Shown: positions 1 through 6,910, numbered from the stretch's first letter. The stretch is 17,342 nt of DNA from Veillonellaceae bacterium SB90 (GCA_902364065.1 CABJCJ010000039.1:1-17342); one strand, 5' to 3'. The notes: generated by a model not told the origin, from the letters alone. Translations and numbers: made by a program.

Positions 1-15
1 TGCCGGTTAAGCGAA

Positions 16-41
16 GGCTCCGCGTCAGCGGGGTCTTTTTT
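16..41 (+). terminator. Rho-independent terminator of an upstream gene
   Basis: An 8-bp stem (GGCTCCGC with GCGGGGTC, two G-T wobbles) closes a GTCA loop and runs into six T. No gene in the window precedes it, so it probably ends a transcript that starts to the left. Confidence 0.75.
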
Positions 42-100
42 GTGCCCTTTCTGCAGATTGATGATTCGTCAGAGGCTCGAAAAATTTTAGATAAAAATCC

Positions 101-129
101 TTGACAAGTATCGCGTTTATCTATATAAT
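101..129 (+). promoter_or_regulatory. Promoter of the tRNA operon
   Basis: TTGACA at 101-106 and TATAAT at 124-129 are both perfect sigma-A consensus hexamers with a 17-base spacer, as expected for a strong stable-RNA promoter. Transcription should start near 136. At that point CTGTG (136-140) and CACAG (146-150) can form a small hairpin at the 5' end of the precursor. A leader of about 60 bases precedes tRNA-Lys. Confidence 0.92.
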
Positions 130-196
130 AATGACCTGTGAGTGACACAGAACGATATCTAGTTTAATTGCAGCAGTGAATCTGATCCTCACGTTT

Positions 197-272
197 GGTT
201 CACTAGCTCAGTTGGCAGAGCACCTGACTTTTAATCAGGGTGTCCCGGGTTCGAATCCCGGGTGAGCCACCA
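197..272 (+). tRNA. tRNA-Lys (UUU anticodon)
   Basis: A 76-base cloverleaf. The acceptor stem GGTTCAC pairs with GTGAGCC, the CCTGA/TCAGG anticodon stem holds anticodon TTT at 230-232, the T arm reads GGGTTCGAATCCC, and the CCA end is encoded. It is the first of three closely packed tRNA genes sharing one promoter. Confidence 0.97.
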
Positions 273-293
273 ATTATAGATATTCTTTTTTAT

Positions 294-370
294 GGCCCGG
301 TAGTTTAGTTGGTTAGAATGCCGCCCTGTCACGGCGGAGGTCATGGGTTCAAGTCCCATTCGGGTCGCCA
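294..370 (+). tRNA. tRNA-Asp (GUC anticodon)
   Basis: A 77-base cloverleaf. The acceptor stem GGCCCGG pairs with TCGGGTC through wobbles, the CCGCC/GGCGG anticodon stem carries GTC at 328-330, the T arm reads GGGTTCAAGTCCC, and CCA is encoded. It follows tRNA-Lys after 21 AT-rich bases. Confidence 0.97.
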
Positions 371-375
371 CTTTT

Positions 376-451
376 GCCTCGGTAGCTCAGTCGGTAGAGC
401 AGGGGACTGAAAATCCCCGTGTCAGTGGTTCGATTCCGCTCTGAGGCACCA
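376..451 (+). tRNA. tRNA-Phe (GAA anticodon)
   Basis: A 76-base cloverleaf. The acceptor stem GCCTCGG pairs with CTGAGGC, the GGGGA/TCCCC anticodon stem holds anticodon GAA at 409-411, a normal T arm is present and CCA is encoded. Only five bases separate it from tRNA-Asp, so the three must be cut from one precursor. Confidence 0.97.
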
Positions 452-462
452 CTTGACATCAT

Positions 463-483
463 GCCCGCATCGCGGGCTTTTTT
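463..483 (+). terminator. Terminator of the tRNA operon
   Basis: A perfect GCCCGC/GCGGGC stem with an ATC loop is followed by six T (478-483). It lies 11 bases after the CCA of tRNA-Phe and separates the tRNA operon from the riboswitch unit. Confidence 0.93.
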
Positions 484-497
484 CATATCAGACATGA

Positions 498-604
498 ACT
501 GAGAGGGAGTAGCTCTTAGGGCACAAGTCAACATACTGGCAATTGCCTGGCTTGTGAATTGGCGTGCCTGTCTTCATGGGCAAGGTCAAAGCGAGACTTT
601 CGGT
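498..604 (+). promoter_or_regulatory. yybP-ykoY manganese riboswitch aptamer
   Basis: The stretch carries the sequence landmarks of this Mn2+-sensing class: GGGAGTAGC at 505-513, then GTCAACATACTGGC, and GGTCAAAGCGAGACTTT near 585-600. ACTGAGAG (498-505) pairs with CTTTCGGT (597-604) over eight positions including wobbles and closes helix P1. The downstream gene belongs to the UPF0016/Gdt1 family, which is known to be controlled by this riboswitch. No convincing dedicated promoter was found between the tRNA terminator and the aptamer. Confidence 0.93.
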
Positions 605-637
605 ACAGGATTTCCTGTGCCGGAGTCTCGCTTTTTT
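591..637 (+). terminator. Riboswitch expression-platform terminator
   Basis: GCGAGACT (591-598) pairs perfectly with AGTCTCGC (624-631). A second inner stem, CGGTACAGGA with TCCTGTGCCG (one wobble), continues the hairpin, and six T follow at 632-637. The 5' arm contains the 3' strand of aptamer helix P1 (597-604), so the two structures exclude each other. Stabilising P1 with manganese should therefore prevent termination and turn the exporter on. Confidence 0.92.
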
Positions 638-692
638 ACTATATATGTGTATATACCTTTGATCGTATTGGCTCATATCTAGGAGGGTGTTT

Positions 693-1256
693 ATGGAAGC
701 ATTCTGGTCCGTTTTTCTTGTGGTCTTCTTGGCGGAGATGGGAGATAAGACGCAGTTCCTCGTCATGGCATTTGCGGCAAAATATGATTGGCGCCGCGTC
801 TTTGCCGGCATGTTCTGCGGCATTCTGGTCGTACACAGCCTGGCTGTGGGCGTCGGACGTCTCGTGGGCGATCTCGTGCCGCAGGATATCATGGCCCTGA
901 TTGCGGCCGTCCTGTTCCTGGGATTCGGCATATGGACCTTGGGCAGCAAGGATGACGACGAGGAGGAGGCGCATGATTCACGCTTTGGCCCGTTCCTCAC
1001 GGTGGCGCTGACCTTCATTGTCGGTGAGATGGGGGATAAGACGCAGTTTGCCGCGATGATGATGGCCGCGCAGTATGATTCCTGGGTTCAGGTCCTGTGC
1101 GGTGCCGTGGCTGGTATGGTGCTGGCGGACAGCATGGGCATCCTCGTGGGGACTTTCCTGCATCGCCGTCTGCCGGACGCATTCCTGCGCTATCTGTCCG
1201 GCGGCATCTTTTTGCTGTTCGGCCTTGTCGGCCTTTGGAATGCGGTCTTCCGTTAA
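693..1256 (+). CDS. mneA: UPF0016/Gdt1-family manganese exporter
   Basis: The product is a 187-residue integral membrane protein made of two homologous three-helix halves. Each half carries the family signature E-M-G-D-K-T-Q-F: E15-T20 in the first and E112-T117 in the second. A charged cytoplasmic linker lies between them (about 85-97, rich in Asp/Glu). In the family (bacterial MneA, yeast Gdt1, human TMEM165) these two acidic motifs form the cation path, and bacterial members export Mn2+. The ATG at 693 was chosen because AGGAGGG (681-687) sits at ideal distance; an in-frame GTG at 687 overlaps that site. The manganese riboswitch directly upstream supports the function. The symbol is given by family and context, not by a database match. 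Confidence 0.9.
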   Translation: MEAFWSVFLVVFLAEMGDKTQFLVMAFAAKYDWRRVFAGMFCGILVVHSLAVGVGRLVGDLVPQDIMALIAAVLFLGFGIWTLGSKDDDEEEAHDSRFGPFLTVALTFIVGEMGDKTQFAAMMMAAQYDSWVQVLCGAVAGMVLADSMGILVGTFLHRRLPDAFLRYLSGGIFLLFGLVGLWNAVFR

Positions 1257-1264
1257 TTCTTCCC

Positions 1265-1293
1265 TTGTTTTTTTCATGAATCTATTGCATAAT
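1265..1293 (+). promoter_or_regulatory. Putative promoter of the dedA gene
   Basis: TTGTTT (1265-1270) and CATAAT (1288-1293) are separated by 17 bases and lie just after the exporter stop codon. No clear terminator separates the two genes, so dedA may also receive read-through. ACGGG (1305-1309) and CCCGT (1315-1319) could form a small hairpin in the leader. Confidence 0.5.
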
Positions 1294-1355
1294 AGCTTTA
1301 GCAAACGGGTGTATCCCGTAGTATGGATTGTTTCAGAAAGGAAGATCTTGCAAGC

Positions 1356-1979
1356 ATGGAACAGTTTTCGACGATGTTCTTGGATTTCATTGCTTCTTGG
1401 GGATATGTGGCGATTGCCGTGCTGATGGCGGCGGAGAATGCCTGCATCCCTGTGCCGAGTGAACTCATCCTCGGTTTTTCCGGCTACCTGATCTTTGCCG
1501 GACAGATGACCTTTACGGGGGCATTGACGGCCGGCATGATTGGCGGTATGGCTGGTTCCATCTTTGCCTATCTCGTTGGTCATTACGGCGGGCGTGCCTT
1601 TGTGGACCGTTATGGCCATTATTTCTTCATCAAGGAATCGCACGTGGATACCGCACAGAACTGGTTTGATAAATACGGCCTCAAGGCGGTCTTCTTCAGC
1701 CGCATGCTGCCGGTTATCCGCACGTTCATTTCTCTGCCGGCAGGCTTTGCCCATGTCGACATGAAGAAATTCCTGATCCTGACCTTCGCAGGCGCTCTGC
1801 CCTGGACGGCACTGATCCTCTATGCCGGCATGATGCTCGGTGAAAGCTGGAAGATTCTGACGCAGATTGGCCATGAGGCCAGCATCGTCTTCGTCGTCGT
1901 GGCGGCACTTGTTGTGGCGGTCCTCTATATTCGTCATAAGCGAAAAAAAAGCGCGCGTGAGAGCGTGGATGCCGATTGA
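1356..1979 (+). CDS. DedA-family membrane protein (lipid-carrier translocase family)
   Basis: A 207-residue polytopic membrane protein of DedA length. Family landmarks are E-N-A-C-I-P-V-P-S-E at 27-36, a glycine-rich membrane stretch at 60-80 (GMIGGMAGSIFAYLVGHYGG), and the signature FSRMLPVIRTFISLPAG at 114-130 with the conserved arginines R116 and R122. DedA proteins act in the cytoplasmic membrane. Several recycle undecaprenyl phosphate or other lipids using the proton gradient; which lipid this one handles cannot be told. The ATG at 1356 was preferred over an in-frame ATG at 1323 because AAGGAAG (1338-1344) precedes it and nothing useful precedes the earlier one. The tail is basic, then acidic (KRKKSARESVDAD). 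Confidence 0.88.
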   Translation: MEQFSTMFLDFIASWGYVAIAVLMAAENACIPVPSELILGFSGYLIFAGQMTFTGALTAGMIGGMAGSIFAYLVGHYGGRAFVDRYGHYFFIKESHVDTAQNWFDKYGLKAVFFSRMLPVIRTFISLPAGFAHVDMKKFLILTFAGALPWTALILYAGMMLGESWKILTQIGHEASIVFVVVAALVVAVLYIRHKRKKSARESVDAD

Positions 1980-1982
1980 TAC

Positions 1983-2019
1983 AAAAAAAGCCATTCCTTT
2001 TGACGGGAATGGTTTTTTT
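1983..2019. terminator. Bidirectional terminator between dedA and the AEC transporter
   Basis: CCATTCC (1991-1997) and GGAATGG (2006-2012) form a 7-bp stem. Seven A lie on the left (1983-1989) and seven T on the right (2013-2019), so a U-run follows the hairpin on both strands. It serves the two convergent genes. Confidence 0.9.
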
Positions 2020-2024
2020 ATGTC

Positions 2025-2978
2025 TTAACGCAGCCAGAAGAACAAGATGGGAAAGATGATGGGCAGGAAGGCGCCTGTCGTGATGACGAAGGAGGAGACG
2101 GCGAGGTCAGTCGTCAGATGGTAGAGGCGCGATGTGAGGACAGCGTTGATGGCTGTCGGACAGAAGGCGGAGACGAGAAGTGTTCCCTGGACGACGGGAT
2201 CATCGACGAACAGGGCGATGAGGATGCTGAAGATGAAAGGGGTGATCACGAAGCGCAGTGCGGTCAGTGAGCGCACCTTCTTTTCATAGCGGCGGACCTG
2301 CCGGAAGTCGATGAGGAAACCGACGGGCAGCATGGCAATCCAGGCTGCGATGTGGACAAGCCCCTGGAAGACGGGGCCGAGTGCGTCTGGACGGGCGATG
2401 CCGCAGGCATTGAGCAGCAGGCCGGCAGCCATGCCGACGAGGCTCAGCTGATTGAGCGAGAAGAAGAGCTCGCAGAAGCTGTGGAACCGGTTGGTCTTGC
2501 GGACGGCGTGTGTGTGCTTCATGTAGCAGTACTGGGCCATCGGGAAGATGACGAGCACGAGCAGGATGTTTTGACAGGTACCGATGAGCTGAGTGTAGGC
2601 GAAGCCTTCCTCCGCGTAGAGGATGAAGGCGCAGACGCCGCCGAGCGTACCGATATTGGCGAGCATGGCACTTGCGACGTAAGCACCGCGGTCCAGCCAG
2701 CTCGTGAAGCCGCGGGCAAAGCAGAAGCTGCCGATGGCTCCAGGAATCAGGATGAGCAGGAAGCCGAAGACCGGTACGGTCAGGAGGCTCCACGAGATCG
2801 GAAGCACCCAGAAGCTCAGCAATGAGAGGATGGTGTAGATGCAGATGACGTTGAAACGAATGAGCTTGTTGATGGCTTCGCCGGATACAAGCTGGCGCTG
2901 ATGCAGGAAATAGCCAACGGCCAAGGGCGCAATCAGGTCGGTTACGACGAAAATCAGGCGCAGGTTTGCGTTATCCAT
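2025..2978 (-). CDS. AEC-family (auxin efflux carrier-like) transporter
   Basis: A 317-residue membrane protein with about ten hydrophobic segments and a hydrophilic centre around residues 155-170. It opens with LIFVVTDLIAPLAVGYFL and has the two-half organisation of bacterial AEC permeases (Mem_trans family). The second half contains NAVLTSRLYHLTTDLA, which matches the typical end region where small residues and a polar helix precede the last membrane segment. Bacterial AEC proteins export or exchange organic acids such as malate or malonate; the substrate here is unknown. The start at 2978 was chosen because a purine-rich AAAGAAG lies just upstream, while the longer open frame reaches back across the divergent promoters. 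Confidence 0.8.
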   Translation of the reverse strand: MDNANLRLIFVVTDLIAPLAVGYFLHQRQLVSGEAINKLIRFNVICIYTILSLLSFWVLPISWSLLTVPVFGFLLILIPGAIGSFCFARGFTSWLDRGAYVASAMLANIGTLGGVCAFILYAEEGFAYTQLIGTCQNILLVLVIFPMAQYCYMKHTHAVRKTNRFHSFCELFFSLNQLSLVGMAAGLLLNACGIARPDALGPVFQGLVHIAAWIAMLPVGFLIDFRQVRRYEKKVRSLTALRFVITPFIFSILIALFVDDPVVQGTLLVSAFCPTAINAVLTSRLYHLTTDLAVSSFVITTGAFLPIIFPILFFWLR

Positions 2979-3034
2979 GCGGTCACTTCTTTCTGTATGG
3001 ATGCATGTTGATTTTGCGATGGTTCGTTGGCTAA

Positions 3035-3063
3035 ATCCTATCACTTTTGAGGGTTCCTGTAAA
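3035..3063 (-). promoter_or_regulatory. Promoter of the AEC transporter gene
   Basis: On the reverse strand TTTACA (3063-3058) and TAGGAT (3040-3035) are separated by 17 bases. The bases before the -10 are TGA, giving an extended -10 (TGnTAGGAT). This promoter interlocks with the forward promoter of the neighbouring transporter. Confidence 0.65.
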
Positions 3064-3076
3064 TCTGTGATAGAAT
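3047..3076 (+). promoter_or_regulatory. Promoter of the EamA transporter gene
   Basis: TTGAGG (3047-3052) and TAGAAT (3071-3076) are 18 bases apart, and TGA just before the -10 makes it extended. It overlaps the reverse-strand promoter almost completely, so only one polymerase can occupy the site at a time. Confidence 0.65.
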
Positions 3077-3102
3077 AATACGTATGAGTGAGGAGGGATA
3101 TT

Positions 3103-4035
3103 TTGCGGAATTTATTGCTTGGCTCATTTTTCCTGTCGCTGGCCGGCAGCATCTGGGGCGGCATGTTCATTGCCGTACGGCTGTCGATTTTCGTCATTCC
3201 GCCGGTTCCACTGGTGTGGATGCGTTACGGCACGGCACTCATTGCTCTCGTGGTCATGATGCTGGTGATGCGGTCTTCGTGGTACATTGCGCCGCAAGAC
3301 CGCAAGCTGTTGCTGTTATCCGCGTTCCTCGGGCAGACGCTCTCCATCGTGACGCAGGAAACGGGCACGATGCTGACCTCGGCGCAGACGGGCTCGGTCA
3401 TCACGGCTGCAACGCCGGCGTTCATGGTGGTCTTCGGCTGCTGGCTGCTGCATGAGCGCCTGAACTTGGGGCGCGTGCTCTCAGTCGTGCTCGCGACGAT
3501 CGGTGTGCTCTTCATCGTCTTTGATCCCGACAATATCCAGGTCAATGCGCTCGGCGGACTCTTCCTTTTCATTGCAGCCGTGACCTGGGCGCTCATGTCG
3601 GTCATCCTGAAGTTCCTCTCACGGTATTCCGTCATCACCGTGACGTTCTACAGCGTGCTTATCGCCTTCGTGCTGCTCACGCCGTATTCGCTGTACTGGC
3701 TCTTCACGGCAGCCGATATCCCCGCCATGGCGGAGCCATCGGTATGGGGATCGGTGCTTTACCTGGGGTTCATTTCGACGACGGCGGGCTTCAGCCTCTG
3801 GAACAAGGGCCTGACGTATATGGATGCTTCGATCGGCGGGCTCTTCATGTTCTTCCAGCCGATTGTCGGCACGCTGCTCGGCTGGCTGCTGCTCGATGAG
3901 CCGGTCACCTTCTATTTCTGGGCAGGCTTCCTGCTCATCGCCATCGGCGTTGTGCTGGCCATGCGGGGCGGCAATACGACGGCCGAGGAGAAAATCGCCA
4001 GGAGCCGGGAGAAATTGCCGGGTAGCCACAAGTAA
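3103..4035 (+). CDS. EamA/DMT-family metabolite exporter
   Basis: A 310-residue protein of about ten membrane helices made of two EamA repeats. The first repeat (about 5-135) includes GSIWGGMFIAVRL and the PPVPLVWMRYG motif. The second (about 145-290) ends in a typical FMFFQPIVGTLLGWLLLDEPVT segment. The family (drug/metabolite transporters, RhaT/YdcZ-like) exports amino acids or other small metabolites; the substrate is not evident. I chose the TTG at 3103 because AGGAGGG (3091-3097) sits six bases upstream. An in-frame GTG at 3088 would place that site inside the coding region. The gene diverges from the AEC transporter, and the two may share regulation. Confidence 0.85.
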   Translation: MRNLLLGSFFLSLAGSIWGGMFIAVRLSIFVIPPVPLVWMRYGTALIALVVMMLVMRSSWYIAPQDRKLLLLSAFLGQTLSIVTQETGTMLTSAQTGSVITAATPAFMVVFGCWLLHERLNLGRVLSVVLATIGVLFIVFDPDNIQVNALGGLFLFIAAVTWALMSVILKFLSRYSVITVTFYSVLIAFVLLTPYSLYWLFTAADIPAMAEPSVWGSVLYLGFISTTAGFSLWNKGLTYMDASIGGLFMFFQPIVGTLLGWLLLDEPVTFYFWAGFLLIAIGVVLAMRGGNTTAEEKIARSREKLPGSHK

Positions 4036-4038
4036 TGC

Positions 4039-4067
4039 TTGCATTTACCCTTGCTCCGTGGTATAAT
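4039..4067 (+). promoter_or_regulatory. Promoter of the rpsF-ssb-rpsR operon
   Basis: TTGCAT (4039-4044) and a perfect TATAAT (4062-4067) have a 17-base spacer. TGG directly before the -10 adds an extended -10. The predicted start near 4074 leaves a leader of about 75 bases before rpsF. Confidence 0.88.
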
Positions 4068-4098
4068 TTTTTAGTCGCTGGAAATGCGGCAGAATAAC

Positions 4099-4122
4099 TC
4101 TGCTCCTCAGCAGATGGGGAGC
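4099..4122 (+). promoter_or_regulatory. rpsF leader with two alternative hairpins
   Basis: TCTGCT (4099-4104) pairs with AGCAGA (4109-4114). Alternatively GCTCC (4102-4106) pairs with GGAGC (4118-4122). The two hairpins share bases and cannot coexist. Leaders of this operon in many bacteria bind the S6:S18 complex for autoregulation. I could not match the published S6:S18 consensus by eye, so the regulatory role is an inference. Confidence 0.35.
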
Positions 4123-4148
4123 CAAAGACCAAAGAGGGAGGTGATTTC

Positions 4149-4436
4149 GTGAGAAAGTACGAAGTCATATTTATCGTGAAGCCGATGGAAGAAGAGGCAA
4201 CGAACGCTGTCATCGAGAAGTTCAGCAACCTCATCCAGAACAACGGTGGTACGATTGACAAAGAAGATCGTTGGGGCAAGAAGCGTCTTGCTTATGAGAT
4301 CAAAGACTGCGCAGAGGGTTTCTACTGCCTGTTCGACATTACGTGCGAGCCTGCATGTGTTGCTGAGTGCGACCGCGTCATGAAGATTACGGATGAGATC
4401 CTGAAGCACATGATCGTCAAATCCGAAGAAGAATAA
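4149..4436 (+). CDS. rpsF: 30S ribosomal protein S6
   Basis: A 95-residue protein of normal S6 length. It begins [11 protein letters not shown], continues with a central [29 protein letters not shown] segment typical of the S6 ferredoxin-like fold, and ends in an acidic tail KSEEE. S6 binds S18 on the platform of the small subunit. Translation starts at GTG (4149), seven bases after GGAGG in GGGAGGTGA (4136-4144). It is the first gene of the conserved rpsF-ssb-rpsR operon. Confidence 0.97.
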   Translation: MRKYEVIFIVKPMEEEATNAVIEKFSNLIQNNGGTIDKEDRWGKKRLAYEIKDCAEGFYCLFDITCEPACVAECDRVMKITDEILKHMIVKSEEE

Positions 4437-4443
4437 TGATGGG

Positions 4444-4483
4444 GGAAACGCAGGTTTCCTTATGAAAGTACACCGCAAGGTGT
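4444..4483 (+). promoter_or_regulatory. Two consecutive hairpins between rpsF and ssb
   Basis: GGAAAC (4444-4449) pairs with GTTTCC (4454-4459) around a GCAG loop. ACACC (4470-4474) pairs with GGTGT (4479-4483) around a GCAA tetraloop of the stable GNRA class. The second ends three bases before the ssb ribosome binding site AGGGAGG (4486-4492). No U-run follows either, so they are not terminators. An RNA stability or translation role is possible but unproven. Confidence 0.45.
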
Positions 4484-4498
4484 CAGGGAGGGAAAACC

Positions 4499-4945
4499 AT
4501 GAATAAGGCAATTCTGATTGGACGTCTGACCCGTGATCCTGAGGTTCGTTATACGCAGTCTGGTGTGGCTGTCTGCACGTTTACGCTGGCTGTCGATCGT
4601 CGCTTCGCTCGCAAGGATGCCAATGATGGCCAGCCCACGGCGGATTTCATTCCGATCGTGACGTGGCGTAAGCTTGCTGAAATTTGTGGCAACAATCTGG
4701 TCAAAGGCCGCCGCATCGGCGTCGAAGGCCGTATCCAGGTCAGAAGCTATGATGCACAGGACGGTTCGAAACGCTATGTAACGGAAATCATAGCGGATGA
4801 GGTGGAATTCCTCGATTCGAAGAATTCTGTTTCGCAGCCGGGTGAGTACGGTGCTCCGGCATCAGCTCCTGCTGCACATCCGCAGCAGTCTGGCAATGCA
4901 GGTTCCTTTGGCTCGTCTATCCCTGATGAAGAAATCCCATTTTAA
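4499..4945 (+). CDS. ssb: Single-stranded DNA-binding protein
   Basis: A 148-residue SSB. The OB fold spans about 1-110, beginning NKAILIGRLTRDPEVRYTQSG and containing FIPIVTWRKLAEICGNNLVKGRRIGVEGRIQ. A flexible Pro/Ala/Gln/Ser-rich linker (about 112-140) follows, and the acidic tip DEEIPF is the usual docking peptide for replication and repair partners. It coats single-stranded DNA during replication, recombination and repair. The ATG at 4499 follows AGGGAGG by six bases. It sits in the standard position between the S6 and S18 genes. Confidence 0.97.
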   Translation: MNKAILIGRLTRDPEVRYTQSGVAVCTFTLAVDRRFARKDANDGQPTADFIPIVTWRKLAEICGNNLVKGRRIGVEGRIQVRSYDAQDGSKRYVTEIIADEVEFLDSKNSVSQPGEYGAPASAPAAHPQQSGNAGSFGSSIPDEEIPF

Positions 4946-4966
4946 GACAGGAGGGGAATTACTTTG

Positions 4967-5197
4967 ATGAGACGTGACAGAGGCAGAAGACCTCGTAGAA
5001 AGGTCTGCTCGTTCTGCGTAGACAAGGTTGATCATATCGACTATAAAGACGTTGCAAAACTGCGCCGCTTCGTAACGGAGCGCGGCAAGATTTTACCGCG
5101 TCGTATCTCCGGCAACTGCGCTAAGCATCAGCGTCAGGTGACGGTCGCTATTAAGCGTGCACGCAATATCGCATTGCTGCCGTTTACTGCAGAATAA
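4967..5197 (+). CDS. rpsR: 30S ribosomal protein S18, zinc-binding (C+) form
   Basis: A 76-residue S18 with the conserved core [26 protein letters not shown] and the basic tail [13 protein letters not shown]14 and C17 (C-S-F-C) together with C51 and H54 (C-A-K-H) form a likely zinc site, so this is the C+ type of S18, unlike the metal-free Bacillus type. The start could be the ATG at 4967 or the adjacent in-frame TTG at 4964. AGGAGGGG (4949-4956) gives better spacing to the TTG, while ATG is the stronger codon; the two differ by one residue. S18 pairs with S6, encoded two genes upstream. Confidence 0.96.
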   Translation: MRRDRGRRPRRKVCSFCVDKVDHIDYKDVAKLRRFVTERGKILPRRISGNCAKHQRQVTVAIKRARNIALLPFTAE

Positions 5198-5205
5198 GAT
5201 CATAG

Positions 5206-5233
5206 GCGCTGTACTTTGGTACAGCGCTTTTTT
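5206..5233 (+). terminator. Terminator of the rpsF-ssb-rpsR operon
   Basis: A perfect 9-bp stem GCGCTGTAC/GTACAGCGC with a TTTG loop is followed by six T (5228-5233). It lies 8 bases after the rpsR stop and 24 bases before the next start codon. Confidence 0.95.
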
Positions 5234-5257
5234 GTTTATCATGTTAGGAGGATCATC

Positions 5258-6835
5258 ATGCGCCGACGCCTTGAGGATGCGATGACGATGCTTACGGATC
5301 CGCGTCATTTCAAACTGCGGTTATTCATTGAAGGCAATATCATCGGCATTGCAACGGGATTTGTCATAGCGCTCTTCCGTTTCCTGCTGGAATGCTCGGA
5401 AAAGACACTGCCGCGCCTGTATGCCTGGCTGTCGCAGCATCCCCTGTGGACGCCCTTGTGGTTTCTCGTGCTGGCCGGCATCGGCTATGTCCTCTACTGC
5501 ATCGTCAAACGGGACGGCATGACTTCAGGGTCCGGCATCCCGCAGATCAAGGGCATCCTGCTGGGCCGCATGGATATGAACTGGGCCAGAGTGCTGGTCC
5601 TGAAATTCATCGGCGCCGTGCTCGGCATCGGCGCCGGGCTTTCGCTGGGACGCGAGGGCCCGAGCGTCCAGCTCGGCGCCTGCCTGGGGCAGGGCCTCGG
5701 ACGCCTTACGCACCGTTCCTATGCGGAAAGTCACTATCTCCTGACGGCCGGTGCCGGTGCCGGCCTTGCAGCAGCCTTCAATGCGCCGCTGGCGGGCGTG
5801 GTCTTCTGCCTCGAGGAACTCACGAAGAACTTTTCATCCTTCGTGCTCATGGGGGCTGTGGCGGCAGCCGTGACGGCGACGACCGTGACGCAGTATTTCT
5901 TCGGCATGGAACCGGTATTTCACATGGGGGTCGTGCCCGTCATCGATACGGGCAGCATGTACCTGCTGCTGATTGCACTCGGCGCCTTTGTCGGTGCACT
6001 CGGCCTGCTCTTCAATCCGTTCCTGAGCGGTGCGCAGAACGCTTATGCGAGGATGCCGCTGCCTGCCTTCTGGAAACCCGTGGTGCCGCTCTTTGCGGCC
6101 GGCCTGCTGGGCTTTGTGCTGCCGCAGGTACTCGGGGGCGGCAGTCCGCTGGTCGACTCCCTCGTCGTTACGGATTATCCGCTGACCTTCCTGCTGATCC
6201 TGCTGGCCGGCAAGTTCCTGTTCACGATGCTCTGCTTTGGTTCCGGCGTGCCGGGCGGCATCTTCCTGCCCATGCTGGTCCTCGGCTCCCTCGGGGGTGC
6301 CGTTTTTGCCAAGGCGGCGATTGCCCTCGGCGTTCTGCCGGCGCCGTTTGCCGTCAACTGCATTGTCTTTGGCATGGCAGCGTATTTTTCATCCGTCGTC
6401 AAGTCGCCGATTACCGGCAGTATCCTGATCATGGAGATGACGGGGTCCTTCGAGCACATGCTGGCGCTCATCATCGTCTCGATGACGGCCTATCTCGTAT
6501 CGGACCTCACGGGCGGGCAGCCGGTCTACGACATGCTGCTGGCAAGGAGCCTGGCCGTGCGCGAGAAGATCAAGCGGCGCATCCGCCGCAAACGCATTCT
6601 GCTCGAGCTTCCCGTGGGCATGGGCAGTCAGCTTGCGGGCGCTGCCATCGGACAGGTTGCGTGGCCGGCAGGGGCTCTGATCGTCAATGTGCGCCGCGGC
6701 GGCGAGGAACTTTCGCCAGCAGGGCAGCTGCACTTGCAGGACGGCGATTATCTCTACATCCTGACGGATGAACGCGATACCTGGCAGCTCCAGGGATTGG
6801 CCCGCGAGAGAGTAATAGATAAACAAAATCAATGA
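5258..6835 (+). CDS. ClC-family chloride/proton antiporter with C-terminal TrkA_C domain
   Basis: A 525-residue protein. The ClC core covers about 20-430 and shows all ion-path motifs: G-S-G-I-P at 91-95, G-R-E-G-P at 131-135 with the gating glutamate E133, a tandem E186-E187 (LEELTKNF) matching the internal proton glutamate of E. coli ClcA, GSGVPGGIF at 328-336, and Y424 in QPVYDML as the inner-gate tyrosine. These residues predict an electrogenic 2Cl-/H+ exchanger rather than a channel or the fluoride type. A TrkA_C-like domain (about 445-515, ending DGDYLYILTDERD) may bind a regulatory ligand. The start at 5258 follows AGGAGG (5246-5251). No separate promoter is evident in the 24 bases after the rpsR terminator. 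Confidence 0.92.
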   Translation: MRRRLEDAMTMLTDPRHFKLRLFIEGNIIGIATGFVIALFRFLLECSEKTLPRLYAWLSQHPLWTPLWFLVLAGIGYVLYCIVKRDGMTSGSGIPQIKGILLGRMDMNWARVLVLKFIGAVLGIGAGLSLGREGPSVQLGACLGQGLGRLTHRSYAESHYLLTAGAGAGLAAAFNAPLAGVVFCLEELTKNFSSFVLMGAVAAAVTATTVTQYFFGMEPVFHMGVVPVIDTGSMYLLLIALGAFVGALGLLFNPFLSGAQNAYARMPLPAFWKPVVPLFAAGLLGFVLPQVLGGGSPLVDSLVVTDYPLTFLLILLAGKFLFTMLCFGSGVPGGIFLPMLVLGSLGGAVFAKAAIALGVLPAPFAVNCIVFGMAAYFSSVVKSPITGSILIMEMTGSFEHMLALIIVSMTAYLVSDLTGGQPVYDMLLARSLAVREKIKRRIRRKRILLELPVGMGSQLAGAAIGQVAWPAGALIVNVRRGGEELSPAGQLHLQDGDYLYILTDERDTWQLQGLARERVIDKQNQ

Positions 6836-6910
6836 CAGATTTCAAGGTGATTGTTAGAGTTGGTTTACACGCACTTTTGGCGAGGTTGAGCAGATTCTTG
6901 GGGAAGACAC

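Noticed and set aside
453..458. A perfect TTGACA just after tRNA-Phe as the riboswitch promoter
   Set aside because: At 16-18 bases downstream the sequence is the terminator stem, not a -10. The nearest AT-rich hexamer, CATATC at 484, is 25 bases away.
2284..2825. Long open frames in other phases inside the AEC gene
   Set aside because: Low-complexity Arg/Glu-rich translations with no ribosome binding site, overlapping a clear membrane transporter.
5258..6835. Fluoride-specific (CLC-F) exporter
   Set aside because: The protein has the chloride-type GSGIP and GREGP motifs and the gate tyrosine, and there is no fluoride riboswitch upstream.
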